Shown here piece after piece: positions 33,484-41,556 of a DNA stretch of 64,000 nucleotides. The position numbers and the translations under genes are program-made. Position 1 is the first letter of the stretch. Each line of letters begins with the position of its first letter. Source of the DNA: Parapedobacter tibetensis (GTDB lineage Bacteria > Bacteroidota > Bacteroidia > Sphingobacteriales > Sphingobacteriaceae); contig NZ_JAMXBE010000016.1 of NCBI RefSeq assembly GCF_024704835.1, forward strand, positions 24,586 through 88,585, given 5' to 3'. The notes under the pieces are model-generated. The model was not told the DNA's origin. It searched no databases and worked only from the letters and a program-made list of their open reading frames with translations.

Positions 33484-34961
33484 TGTCTAAGGTATTTTTT
33501 TATTTGTGAATACAACATTTCTTTTTCACTTGGCCGCTTAGCGGATTCGTCCACTAAATTACCATTTTTATCAAATAAAAAATAACTAGGATAGCGGCCA
33601 TGCAGGTTTTTGTCATTGGGCAGCAATTCGCTCCATATGGCCTGTATATCCACCTTGTTTTTGCGAAGGTGGATTCCTGTTATCCCGTTCACCTGGATGT
33701 ATTCGCGCCATTTGGTGTCCTTGTTGTCGTCATCCATATCCAGGTAGATGAAAACTACATCGTTGTCCTCGAAGCGCTCCTTGAGTTGTGGTACATGGCG
33801 CATCTCCATTTTGCAGGGTCCACACCACGTTCCCCAGATGTCCAAATACACCACTTTCCCGTGGAATTGCTGTACAAACGTGTTGATGCTCGAAAACGTT
33901 CTGTAGTCCTCCGGAATCACAATTTGATTATTGGGCTTCGTTAGTTGTTCCGCCAACCGTGCCCTTTTGCTTGTCAACGCCTCCAGATACACGCTATTGC
34001 TGAACGACGTGCGCAATTCATCCAGCAAACACTCCCCTTCGGAAAGGTGGCCATCCTCATAGTTCTCCTGAATTTGCTTGGCGAGGTATTCCTCGGCGGT
34101 CTGGGCATCAAACGCACGTTTCACAGCTAGCCATTCTATATAAGCCTCTCCATTCCGTTCATACACCGCATCCAGGCTATCAAAGCTACTTACACCATAT
34201 ACCGAGTCCAATAGCTCGGCAAACCGTGCCGGATTATCCCGGTTAGCAAACGCCCGCGTTTCGAGAAAACCCAAATACGTATCGATAAAGGCATAATACA
34301 TCGGTCCCCTTAGGTACGATCGGGGCTGCGGCGTCTCTCCTTTCATCATATCCAAGACAAAAGCGCTCCATACCTCAGTAGGCCAGTCCGCTGTGCGCAC
34401 ATAAAGATCAAGATAAGCCAAGAAATGGTCATGTAGTTCGGCTTTCAGAAATTCTTTTTCACGGGCACTTAGCGGGCTAGCATCGATCTGTTCCACTTTT
34501 ACAGCTAGCTGTACTGTATATGGCCGAATAACACTATCCTGCATCTCATTAACGTCAACTCGCTTCTTTTCGCTATAAAAATCTGGGCTGGCGTTCAATT
34601 CCAGCTCATGGAGTAGCCTATTGGCATTGGCCATGGGGCCTCCGAACGTAATGCTGCCGTTGGCGGCGTCCAGTTCAACAGACAACCCGGCGCCTGGCCG
34701 CATCCACAGGAAAGCCTCATAATCCCCCCATCGGAGATAGCCTATTTTTTCTTCATCCAGCGGCAACATCATATCAAAGCTTCCATCCTTGCTTGCAACC
34801 AATGGCTTGTTCTCGTCTTCGAAATACCCAAAGACAAACGGCACATTCACGGTCACTGTTTCCCCTATCGGTAAGTTTTTAATATGTCCCTTCAGGTCAA
34901 ATTGCGCGTACGAAAATAAGTAGCCGTACACTGCAACAACGCTCAATATGATTCTTTTCAT
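33480..34961 (-). CDS. TlpA-like thioredoxin-domain protein in a two-component operon
   Basis: A 493-residue exported protein with a signal peptide ending at Ala19-Gln20, an N-terminal beta-rich domain like DUF4369 (about 21-110), a long helical middle and a C-terminal thioredoxin fold. The redox motif WCGPC is intact (Cys380, Cys383) with the family context IWGTWCGPCKMEM, and PSYFLFDKNGNLV gives the cis-Pro loop. It should act as a periplasmic thiol-disulfide reductase. It is coupled to the regulator (4-bp overlap) and lies 6 bp after the kinase gene, an unusual place that suggests it takes part in signalling or in the response. Confidence 0.88.
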   Translation of the reverse strand: MKRIILSVVAVYGYLFSYAQFDLKGHIKNLPIGETVTVNVPFVFGYFEDENKPLVASKDGSFDMMLPLDEEKIGYLRWGDYEAFLWMRPGAGLSVELDAANGSITFGGPMANANRLLHELELNASPDFYSEKKRVDVNEMQDSVIRPYTVQLAVKVEQIDASPLSAREKEFLKAELHDHFLAYLDLYVRTADWPTEVWSAFVLDMMKGETPQPRSYLRGPMYYAFIDTYLGFLETRAFANRDNPARFAELLDSVYGVSSFDSLDAVYERNGEAYIEWLAVKRAFDAQTAEEYLAKQIQENYEDGHLSEGECLLDELRTSFSNSVYLEALTSKRARLAEQLTKPNNQIVIPEDYRTFSSINTFVQQFHGKVVYLDIWGTWCGPCKMEMRHVPQLKERFEDNDVVFIYLDMDDDNKDTKWREYIQVNGITGIHLRKNKVDIQAIWSELLPNDKNLHGRYPSYFLFDKNGNLVDESAKRPSEKEMLYSQIKKYLRQ

Positions 34962-34967
34962 CTTTCC

Positions 34968-36377
34968 TTAGGATATTACGGTCAAATGCACAAAAAATTC
35001 CTGCGTAGTTTCCCGTATCACCAGGTCATGCCTATCGGGATACAGCATCGCCAATCGCTGCTTCACGTTTTCCAGCCCAATGCCCGAGTGGCGCCCCTCC
35101 GGATCGGATTTCGGCTTGCGATGGATGCTGTTATGCACATCGAAATACAGCTTGCCTTCCGATTCGTACAAACTGATTTTTATCCACGATTTTTCCTGCA
35201 GGCTGATGCCGTGCTTGAACGCATTTTCCACAAAGGGGATGAGCAGCATCGGTGCGATGTACGTACCTTCCAATGCATCGTTGATATCGCACTCCACGGT
35301 GATACCCGTAGTAGTAGCGGTGCGCAATAGCTGCAGGTCAATGTAGTTGCGGAGATAGTCAATCTCGCGCGCCAATAGAATGCTATCCTGGTTGTTTTCA
35401 TGCAGCATAAAGCGCATCATGTCGCCCAATTTCTGAATACCGGTAGCCGCACGTTCGGCATCTTCCTGAAGCGCGGTACCATACAGGGTATTCAGGATAT
35501 TGAACAGGAAATGGGGATTAATCTGCGAACGCAGAAAACTGAGATCGGCCGATGTCTGCCCAAGCTCCATTTTGAGGTTCACCAATTGCGTAATGCGTTC
35601 CCGTTGGCGTTGGTATACAAAATTAGCCAGTGGAAGCATAATCAGGTTGATGCATATCCATATCACAAAATATACCTCTTCGTCAGACCGGATCACACTT
35701 AAGAAGAACAGGCCGAAGGGAATGAAGGCAACGAATGATATCCCGATGGCGATAGCGATATACAGTAGGAACGTATGCTTCCGTTTCTCCTTAAGTGGCA
35801 GCAACCAATACATATTCATGGCATAGATCACATATACATACGGCACCACACTCACCCAGAATGCCGCGAGTGAGCCACTAACTGCAAAAAGCATTGGAGC
35901 AATCAGCGCTCCCGCGCCCAGCACCACCAGGCTTTCTTTGGCGATACGTGTAGCCAGTGTATTTTGGGTTTGCTGCAGGTAACGGATCAGCCGCTTGATG
36001 CCTTCATAGGCAAAGAGGAGTAGAAACACGAGCAATGCGCCCCCCAACGACTCACCTCGCTTCAGGTGAATAACAAACTGGCCCTCGCCCCAATGATGGT
36101 AGTCCCGTACCCAGATGCTGGTGGTGAGCCCCAGCCAAACCAAGAAGAAAAGCAGCAGCGTGAAGGCGATACCACCTTCGATTTTACGGGGCTGGAAAAA
36201 CGTTGGTGAAATCCATTGAGTGAATACCATGAAAGTCCCATAGATGACCGTAGTATAAGCCATCAGGGCAAAAACAGTATGTCTGCCTTCATGATGGATA
36301 CCATTACTATACATAAATATGAGAATGAAAATAAAAATGGCCGTAGCCAAAATGGATTCGATGCGATTGAGTTTCAT
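34968..36377 (-). CDS. LytS-type sensor histidine kinase
   Basis: A membrane histidine kinase of the His_kinase (LytS/YehU) family, about 469 residues from ATG 36377. The N-terminal half has six to eight membrane helices (to about residue 250). The kinase domain follows: the phospho-acceptor His is His289 in LRSQINPHFLFNILN, and an HATPase domain has PFVENAFKHGI (N box) and GIGLENVKQRL (G box). The frame is open to 36407, but those 10 residues are not hydrophobic and ATG 36377 gives a normal N-terminus. It is the first gene of the kinase-TlpA-LytTR run. Confidence 0.9.
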   Translation of the reverse strand: MKLNRIESILATAIFIFILIFMYSNGIHHEGRHTVFALMAYTTVIYGTFMVFTQWISPTFFQPRKIEGGIAFTLLLFFLVWLGLTTSIWVRDYHHWGEGQFVIHLKRGESLGGALLVFLLLFAYEGIKRLIRYLQQTQNTLATRIAKESLVVLGAGALIAPMLFAVSGSLAAFWVSVVPYVYVIYAMNMYWLLPLKEKRKHTFLLYIAIAIGISFVAFIPFGLFFLSVIRSDEEVYFVIWICINLIMLPLANFVYQRQRERITQLVNLKMELGQTSADLSFLRSQINPHFLFNILNTLYGTALQEDAERAATGIQKLGDMMRFMLHENNQDSILLAREIDYLRNYIDLQLLRTATTTGITVECDINDALEGTYIAPMLLIPFVENAFKHGISLQEKSWIKISLYESEGKLYFDVHNSIHRKPKSDPEGRHSGIGLENVKQRLAMLYPDRHDLVIRETTQEFFVHLTVIS

Positions 36378-36381
36378 GTCC

Positions 36382-36413
36382 AATTGATTTGCTACAATGT
36401 TAGGCAATCAATT
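36382..36413. promoter_or_regulatory. Inverted repeat upstream of the kinase gene
   Basis: AATTGATTTGC (36382-36392) and GCAATCAATT (36404-36413) form an imperfect inverted repeat 5 bp upstream of the kinase ATG. It could be an operator or a 5'-UTR hairpin. Confidence 0.3.
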
Positions 36414-36523
36414 AGGTTGGCACAATAAATTGGGATGAAACCGGGGGAAGGTGGGATGAATGGAGGAGGTGTTCCATGTCGGGTACATGAGCAAAAGGAG
36501 AATTAATGGTTTAGGCTTTCATC

Positions 36524-37603
36524 CTACCATAATTCAGCCTTGCGCTTTTCGAGGGTTGCCTGCACATACGTATCATGCATACCGTCAATAATGGCGATCT
36601 CCGCGTCGCGGCCTTTTCCTGAGCGATGCATAGCTATGGATTGGTTGTCCTTGAGGTCCACGTCATAGGCATCGCGCGCACTCATCAGCTTCACGAATAC
36701 TGGGAGACACTCAAAGAAGATAAAAAGCAGCATGATGAAGGTGATGGACCAATAATTTGCCGTATGTATGCTTCCATCTGCATGGTATTTCAAGTCGCCT
36801 AGTGCTGCATTCCGGTCAGCGAATCCGGCGATGTTCACAGCGCTGTCGAGCTGGGCACCTGTCAGCAGTTGTTCATCCAACAATCCATCAAATTGTTTGC
36901 GCTGCTGAATGAAGGCTTCCTGTCGTTGAATGGATGCGCGCAGGGTATCCAAGTATTGCTCCTGTTTCTCGAGGTCCGCCTGTCGTTGTTTGGCATAGGG
37001 GCCGTAACCGATAATACCTGAGGTTTCAGGAGTCTTGTCGCCAAAAGTTTCCAGTTTCAACTTCATGCGGTCGGTTTTGATGGCCGATTCCAATGAATCC
37101 CGCTCGGTCTTCAACTCCGTTAGCTTATTCAATTCAATGCGGTATTTGCTTTCGAAAGCGTTGTTGAGCGTGTCTATCTTTGCACGTTGCAGATCCAGGT
37201 AAGTCACCCGAAGTTGCTCTCGGATTTCTTTGTCAAACACTTTGAGCTCCAATGGCCGGGCAATGACGATGCCAATGAGTATGGCCAAGAGTATGCGGGG
37301 TGTGGCTTGTAGTAGCTGTCGGCCACCCGAAGCATTTTTGTTGATACTTGACACGATATAGCGATCCATATTGAAAATGGCTAACCCCCACAGCATGCCA
37401 AACAGGACAGCGTATAGGATGGCAAAAGCACCGCCGCTGAACACAAAATATAAGGCATAACCACCAGACAGGGCGGCAAACAGCCCCGTGAAGAATATAG
37501 TAGCTCCAATACCCACGTACTTATTATGCTCGGCGGGGTATTTTTCCAGTGTCTGCTGGTGTACACCGCTGCAAAACCAAAAGAAACGGGTTAGCTGTCT
37601 CAT
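36524..37603 (-). CDS. DUF4407 domain-containing membrane protein
   Basis: A 359-residue member of the DUF4407 family, whose function is unknown. Three membrane helices lie in the first 120 residues (around 28-50, 55-80 and 105-120), followed by a long coiled coil (about 125-245) rich in Glu, Lys, Arg and Gln. A fourth helix (LLFIFFECLPVFVKLM) precedes a charged cytoplasmic tail. The NMDRYIVSSI motif after the second helix is characteristic of the family. It has its own 5' region and no obvious partner. Confidence 0.85.
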   Translation of the reverse strand: MRQLTRFFWFCSGVHQQTLEKYPAEHNKYVGIGATIFFTGLFAALSGGYALYFVFSGGAFAILYAVLFGMLWGLAIFNMDRYIVSSINKNASGGRQLLQATPRILLAILIGIVIARPLELKVFDKEIREQLRVTYLDLQRAKIDTLNNAFESKYRIELNKLTELKTERDSLESAIKTDRMKLKLETFGDKTPETSGIIGYGPYAKQRQADLEKQEQYLDTLRASIQRQEAFIQQRKQFDGLLDEQLLTGAQLDSAVNIAGFADRNAALGDLKYHADGSIHTANYWSITFIMLLFIFFECLPVFVKLMSARDAYDVDLKDNQSIAMHRSGKGRDAEIAIIDGMHDTYVQATLEKRKAELW

Positions 37604-38117
37604 CTATGCGTGGATTATGGTAATTTAGATGAATTGGAAGCCAAGTTGTTACATCCCTTTGAAATTCATCGGTGCAATATTAAGTTTTATGGGATTGATG
37701 GCCACATGGATGGGACGAAAGGGCAGAAATGCGGGACGAATTTTGATGCCATTATGTTAAAAAACGTTAATGATTATGGATTGTCCATGCACATGGGCTA
37801 TATTTGTACCTTCATAATTTAGGTTTATAATTGGTTAGTTAAGGCTTCCAACCTCCCCGGTTGGGAGCCTTTTTTGTGTCATTAAATGGCGACAATTTAC
37901 CGTCTTTCTAAATCCCAAGCTTTACGTTCATTATTGCAGCACGTGGAAGAATTTTGCTGATAAATGGCCAAGGTGAATCCATCATAATGTATAGGAAGCT
38001 GTTTTAAATTTATGTTATTAAAAGATTATTAGATAATATTTTATACAGCATATACAAAAGTTTTTATATATTCGAATCTATCTAATCATACGTATTAATA
38101 AAAAAAACCAGATTGTT
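37604..38117. other. Gene-free 514 bp between DUF4407 and yegP-like genes
   Basis: No convincing protein-coding gene on either strand. A promoter-terminator pair at 37799-37876 would make a short RNA (separate entry). The 3' 140 bp are very AT-rich and hold the promoter region of the yegP-like gene, without a clear TAnnTTTG box. Confidence 0.5.
37799..37876 (+). ncRNA. Candidate small RNA with promoter and intrinsic terminator
   Basis: TATATTTG at 37799-37806 matches the -7 box, with a TTG at 37781-37783 near -33. About 30 bp after the expected start lies a 13-bp hairpin (arms 37841-37853 and 37859-37871, one G-U pair, 5-base loop) followed by a U-run. No reading frame fits between them and no plus-strand gene ends just upstream, so the hairpin is not explained as another gene's terminator. 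Expected RNA about 60 nt. Confidence 0.45.
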
Positions 38118-38465
38118 ATGGGAAAATTTGTGATTAAAACCCGAAAGAACGGAGAATTCCAGTTTGTTTTGAAGGCAGGTAATGGTGAAGTGATTTTAAC
38201 CAGCGAGGGGTACACAACAAAAGCCGCTTGCGAAAACGGTGTTGCATCGGTCAAGAAAAACGCAACAGATGACAGCCGTTATGAAAGAAAAACCGCTAAA
38301 AATGGTAGCCCTTTCTTCAATTTGAAGGCCAGTAACGGCCAAATTATCGGTACGAGTGAAATGTACAGCGCCACTTCTGGAATGGAAAACGGCATCGCTT
38401 CCGTAAAGAAGAATGCGCCTGATGCCGTCATTGTAGATGAGACGGCTCTAGGTAATACAGCGTAA
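38118..38465 (+). CDS. YegP family protein (DUF1508)
   Basis: A 115-residue protein made of two tandem DUF1508 repeats, about 1-50 and 55-104. Each follows the pattern FxxKxxxxGxxxFxLKAxNGxxIxTSExYxxxxxxENGIxSVKKNA. The family is small, soluble and widespread, sometimes stress-induced, and its function is not established. It has its own AT-rich upstream region and is followed by a hairpin at 38474-38516. The two repeats and length are normal for the family. Confidence 0.92.
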   Translation: MGKFVIKTRKNGEFQFVLKAGNGEVILTSEGYTTKAACENGVASVKKNATDDSRYERKTAKNGSPFFNLKASNGQIIGTSEMYSATSGMENGIASVKKNAPDAVIVDETALGNTA

Positions 38466-38473
38466 GCATGTCA

Positions 38474-38516
38474 CCAAATACTGATGCTTCACTCATTTAG
38501 GGGCATCAGTATTTGG
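38474..38516. terminator. Perfect 14-bp inverted repeat after the YegP gene
   Basis: Arms CCAAATACTGATGC (38474-38487) and its exact complement (38503-38516) around a 15-base loop. There is no U-run on the plus strand, so this is either a weak terminator or an mRNA 3'-stabilising hairpin. Confidence 0.5.
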
Positions 38517-38769
38517 AAATAAAATATTATGGAATAAAACACACCCCAATAGCAAACATATCGAAGCCTAAACCAACGGTTTAAAAATCGGAATATGCTG
38601 TAGGATATAAGAAAATTTGTTCGTTTCTGGATACATTGTTTTGGTATTCGGGCATGGCTGATAGCTTCTTCCATTGGGCATCCTTACCAAACGTATACCA
38701 TTTCCATTGACGAGGTTCGCGTGGTAAGAGCCGCGCTTAATTAATAGCAAGCGAAACATGGATATTCGT
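38517..38769. other. Stretch without recognisable gene
   Basis: The minus strand is open through much of this interval but the reading (for example GSYHANLVNGNGIRLVRMPNG) matches nothing I recognise and has no clear start. It may be decayed sequence next to the HxlR/aldo-keto reductase scar. Confidence 0.25.
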
Positions 38770-39003
38770 TTATCCGGGAAATACAATTTGGTTCTCCGTA
38801 AATTTACAAAGCTGATCCAGCAGGTCACTTAGTTGATCGCCCGTAGGGGTGAGCACGTATTCTACCCGTATAGGCACTTCACTAAAATCATCATTCCGTG
38901 TGATGAGTTTATGCTGTTCAAGTAGCTTTAGTCTATCGGCCAAAATGTTGTCACTTATATGTTTAAGATCCTCCTTGATGCTAGAAAACCGGGTATTACC
39001 ATC
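38770..39003 (-). pseudogene. 5'-truncated HxlR-family transcriptional regulator
   Basis: The C-terminal two-thirds of an HxlR-type winged-helix regulator: TRFSSIKEDLKHISDNILAD is the recognition helix region, then RLKLLEQHKLITR and VPIRVEYVLTPTGDQL are the wing and C-terminal helix. The usual N-terminus, with the conserved Cys and about 30 further residues, is missing. The open frame continues a few codons to an ATG at 39028-39030, but those codons are antisense to the aldo/keto reductase fragment and are not HxlR sequence. The break is at about 38990-39000. Confidence 0.7.
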
Positions 39004-39132
39004 ACGTTGGTAGGGGCACGTAATACCCAACAGGCTGTGCAGGATGCTAGGGCCGTTGACGCTAGCCTTACATCGGATGAGCTAGGATTTATCACAGCAG
39101 AATTGAATAAGTTGGAGTTGGTGAGGCAGTAA
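38983..39132 (+). pseudogene. C-terminal fragment of an aldo/keto reductase
   Basis: Plus-strand reading RKPGITITLVGARNTQQAVQ, then DARAVDASLTSDELGFITAE, ending LNKLELVRQ and a stop at 39130-39132. This is the C-terminal NADP-binding end of aldo/keto reductases (the GARNxxQ motif binds the cofactor phosphate). Everything upstream, some 250-280 residues, is missing. It abuts the truncated HxlR gene head-to-head, with a few bases shared at the joint. HxlR regulators often sit divergently next to the oxidoreductases they control, so a deletion that removed both 5' ends is the simplest explanation. Confidence 0.7.
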
Positions 39133-39159
39133 CGCATACACCAACACAAAACTTATTCT

Positions 39160-39167
39160 TAACTTTG
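39160..39167 (+). promoter_or_regulatory. -7 promoter element of the M3 peptidase gene
   Basis: TAACTTTG, 25 bp before the ATG at 39193. Confidence 0.45.
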
Positions 39168-39192
39168 GTTCCGAAATATAGCATTCCATTAT

Positions 39193-41295
39193 ATGAAGTT
39201 TAACCAAATCTTACCATCATTCATGATTATTTCCACCGTATTGGTGTCTTGTGAACAAAAAACCGAAAATCCATTATTGGCAGCATACGATACGCCATAC
39301 GGGGTGCCGCCATTCGACAAAATCAAAAATGAACACTTCAGCCCTGCGTTTGACGAAGCTCTCAAGCAACACGAAGCGGAGATCGACTCCATCGCGAACA
39401 ATTCCGAAGGCGCCACGTTTGATGACACTATTTTAGCATTGGACAATGCAGGGCAGTTGTTGAAGCGCGTATCGTCCGTATTTTATAATCTCAATTCGGC
39501 AAACACCAATGGGGATATCCAAGCATTGGATAAAGAGTTGGCACCGAAACTGTCGGCTCACAGCGATAACATATCCCTTAATGCGCAATTGTTTTCCCGG
39601 GTCAACGCTGTATGGGAGGCCCGCGAAAATCTGAACCTAAACGACGAACAACTCATGCTGTTTGAAAAAACCTACAAGAGTTTTGTTCGCAATGGGGCCA
39701 ATTTAAGCGAGTCAGACAAAGAAACATTGCGCGAAATCAATGGACAACTGGCGGTGTTGACCACCGAGTTTGGACAAAATGTATTGGCCGAAACCAACGC
39801 CTATGAATTGGTTGTCGAGCGGGAGGAAGACCTGGCCGGATTGCCGGACGGACTGGTTGCCGCTGCTGCTGAAACCGCTAAAAATAAAGGGCATGAAGGT
39901 AAATGGGTGTTTACTCTTTCAAACTCCAGCGTGATGCCTTTCCTGCAATATGCAGACAACCGGGATTTGCGCAGACAGGTATGGGAGGCCTATAAAAACC
40001 GTGGAGGCAATGGTAATGACAGGGATAACGGCGAGACTCTGGTCAAGATTGCGAATCTCCGTTTGCAGAAAGCCAATCTATTGGGCTACCCCACACATGC
40101 ACATTACGTGCTGGAGGAGGCAATGGCCGAAAATCCAGACAATGTGCAAAAACTCCTGAACGATCTATGGAAGCCAGCCATTGCCAAAGCCAAAATTGAA
40201 GCCTATGATATCAAAAAGGAAATCGAAGCGGCCGGAGGAGATTTTGACCCGGCTCCTTATGATTGGCGATATTATGCAGAGAAAATCCGGCAGAAGCGCT
40301 TTTCGCTCAACGAAGATGAACTGAAACCCTATTTCAGCTTGGATCAGGTAAGGCAAGGAGCTTTCGAGGTGGCGACAAAGCTATATGGAATCACGTTCAA
40401 GGCTCTTGAAAATATGCCCGTATACCATGAGGAAGTATCGGCATATGAAGTGCTTGATGCCGATAGCAGCCATTTGGGCGTGTTTTATGTCGATTACTTT
40501 CCGCGTGAATCCAAGCGTCCCGGAGCATGGATGAGCTCATTTAGAAGCCAGAGCACCGAAGATGGGCAACGTGTGGCTCCGGTGATTATCAATGTATGCA
40601 ATTTCACCAAGCCCTTTGGCGACAAGCCCGCTTTGTTGACATTCGATGAAACCACCACATTGTTTCATGAGTTCGGGCATGCGCTGCATGGGTTGTTGTC
40701 CAATGTGACTTATTGTGGCTTGGCAGGTACGTCGGTTTCGAGGGACTTTGTTGAATTGCCTTCACAGGTGATGGAAAATTGGGCGGAAGACCCAGCGGTA
40801 TTGAAAGTGTACGCCAAGCATTACCAAACCGGCGAAGCCATACCCGATGAACTGATTGCCAAACTAGAAAGCGCGGGTACCTTTGACCAAGGTTTCGCAA
40901 CCGTGGAGTATTTGGCATCATCACTATTGGATTTTGACTACCACACGATCACAAGCCCCATTACAGTAAACGCCCGTGAATTTGAGGCAGCATCCATGAA
41001 AAAAGCGGGGCTTATCGATGAAATCATCCCACGGCATAGCAGCACATATTTCCAGCATATTTTCTCAGGGGGATACTCAGCGGGGTACTACAGTTACATC
41101 TGGTCTGAGGTGCTGGATGCTGATGCGTTTGCAGCTTTCAAGGAAACCAGTCTCTATGACAAGACCATGGCCGATTCGTTTAGAAAGAACATCCTCGAAC
41201 GCGGAGGAACAGCAAAACCTGCCGTACTTTATCGCAACTTCCGGGGAACCGATCCAAATCCGGTACACCTGATGAAGAAGCGGGGATTAGATTAA
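39193..41295 (+). CDS. M3 family metallopeptidase (peptidyl-dipeptidase Dcp-like lipoprotein)
   Basis: A zinc oligopeptidase of the thimet/Dcp family, 700 residues, the normal length. The zinc site is HEFGH (His492, Glu493, His496), with the downstream Glu in the family SxVMENW motif (LPSQVMENWAED). The N-terminus is a lipoprotein signal ending at the Cys in LVSCEQ, so it is exported, unlike E. coli Dcp. It would cut short peptides in the periplasm. It is intact, although the sequences on both sides of it are gene remnants. A TAACTTTG box supports the start. Confidence 0.93.
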   Translation: MKFNQILPSFMIISTVLVSCEQKTENPLLAAYDTPYGVPPFDKIKNEHFSPAFDEALKQHEAEIDSIANNSEGATFDDTILALDNAGQLLKRVSSVFYNLNSANTNGDIQALDKELAPKLSAHSDNISLNAQLFSRVNAVWEARENLNLNDEQLMLFEKTYKSFVRNGANLSESDKETLREINGQLAVLTTEFGQNVLAETNAYELVVEREEDLAGLPDGLVAAAAETAKNKGHEGKWVFTLSNSSVMPFLQYADNRDLRRQVWEAYKNRGGNGNDRDNGETLVKIANLRLQKANLLGYPTHAHYVLEEAMAENPDNVQKLLNDLWKPAIAKAKIEAYDIKKEIEAAGGDFDPAPYDWRYYAEKIRQKRFSLNEDELKPYFSLDQVRQGAFEVATKLYGITFKALENMPVYHEEVSAYEVLDADSSHLGVFYVDYFPRESKRPGAWMSSFRSQSTEDGQRVAPVIINVCNFTKPFGDKPALLTFDETTTLFHEFGHALHGLLSNVTYCGLAGTSVSRDFVELPSQVMENWAEDPAVLKVYAKHYQTGEAIPDELIAKLESAGTFDQGFATVEYLASSLLDFDYHTITSPITVNAREFEAASMKKAGLIDEIIPRHSSTYFQHIFSGGYSAGYYSYIWSEVLDADAFAAFKETSLYDKTMADSFRKNILERGGTAKPAVLYRNFRGTDPNPVHLMKKRGLD

Positions 41296-41438
41296 TGCCC
41301 ATCCATGTTTTGCCCGACAAAAAGGCGCTCCTGGCCTGTATGGCTGGGGGCGATGAGCGGGCATTTAAATTTAAAGCGGCCGTTCAGTAGAAGTATCTCG
41401 ATGTCAGACCCGAAGATATCAACGAAGCGACCTTCTAG
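41295..41438 (+). pseudogene. Sigma-factor-like gene fragment with in-frame stop
   Basis: An ATG overlapping the M3 stop (TAATG) opens 31 codons reading MPIHVLPDKKALLACMAGGD then ERAFKFKAAVQ and a TAG at 41388-41390. The stretch ALLACMAGGDERAF resembles the N-terminus of ECF sigma factors (LLxxxAxGDExAF). The same frame continues after the stop as KYLDVRPEDINEATF to a second stop at 41436-41438. It looks like a truncated, possibly recombined gene remnant. I cannot name the second part. Confidence 0.4.
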
Positions 41439-41515
41439 TCATTCCGATTGCCAAAATGAAATATTTTTACATGGAATTTGGATGATTTTTACCTCGACGT
41501 CAACACCGCCTCACA

Positions 41516-41523
41516 TAACTTTG
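41516..41523 (+). promoter_or_regulatory. -7 promoter element of the GH105 gene
   Basis: TAACTTTG, 33 bp before the ATG at 41557. It falls inside the longer open frame and so argues for the downstream start. Confidence 0.45.
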
Positions 41524-41556
41524 TGTCGAACACTTGTATGCCTTCGAGGTAAAACT

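Noticed and set aside
38070-38090. TTCGAATC stretch resembling a tRNA T-loop
   Set aside because: No flanking acceptor, D or anticodon stems; the region is simply AT-rich.
41305-41556. Extended N-terminus of the GH105 gene
   Set aside because: It overlaps a gene fragment and a promoter box, and a lipoprotein signal begins at 41557.
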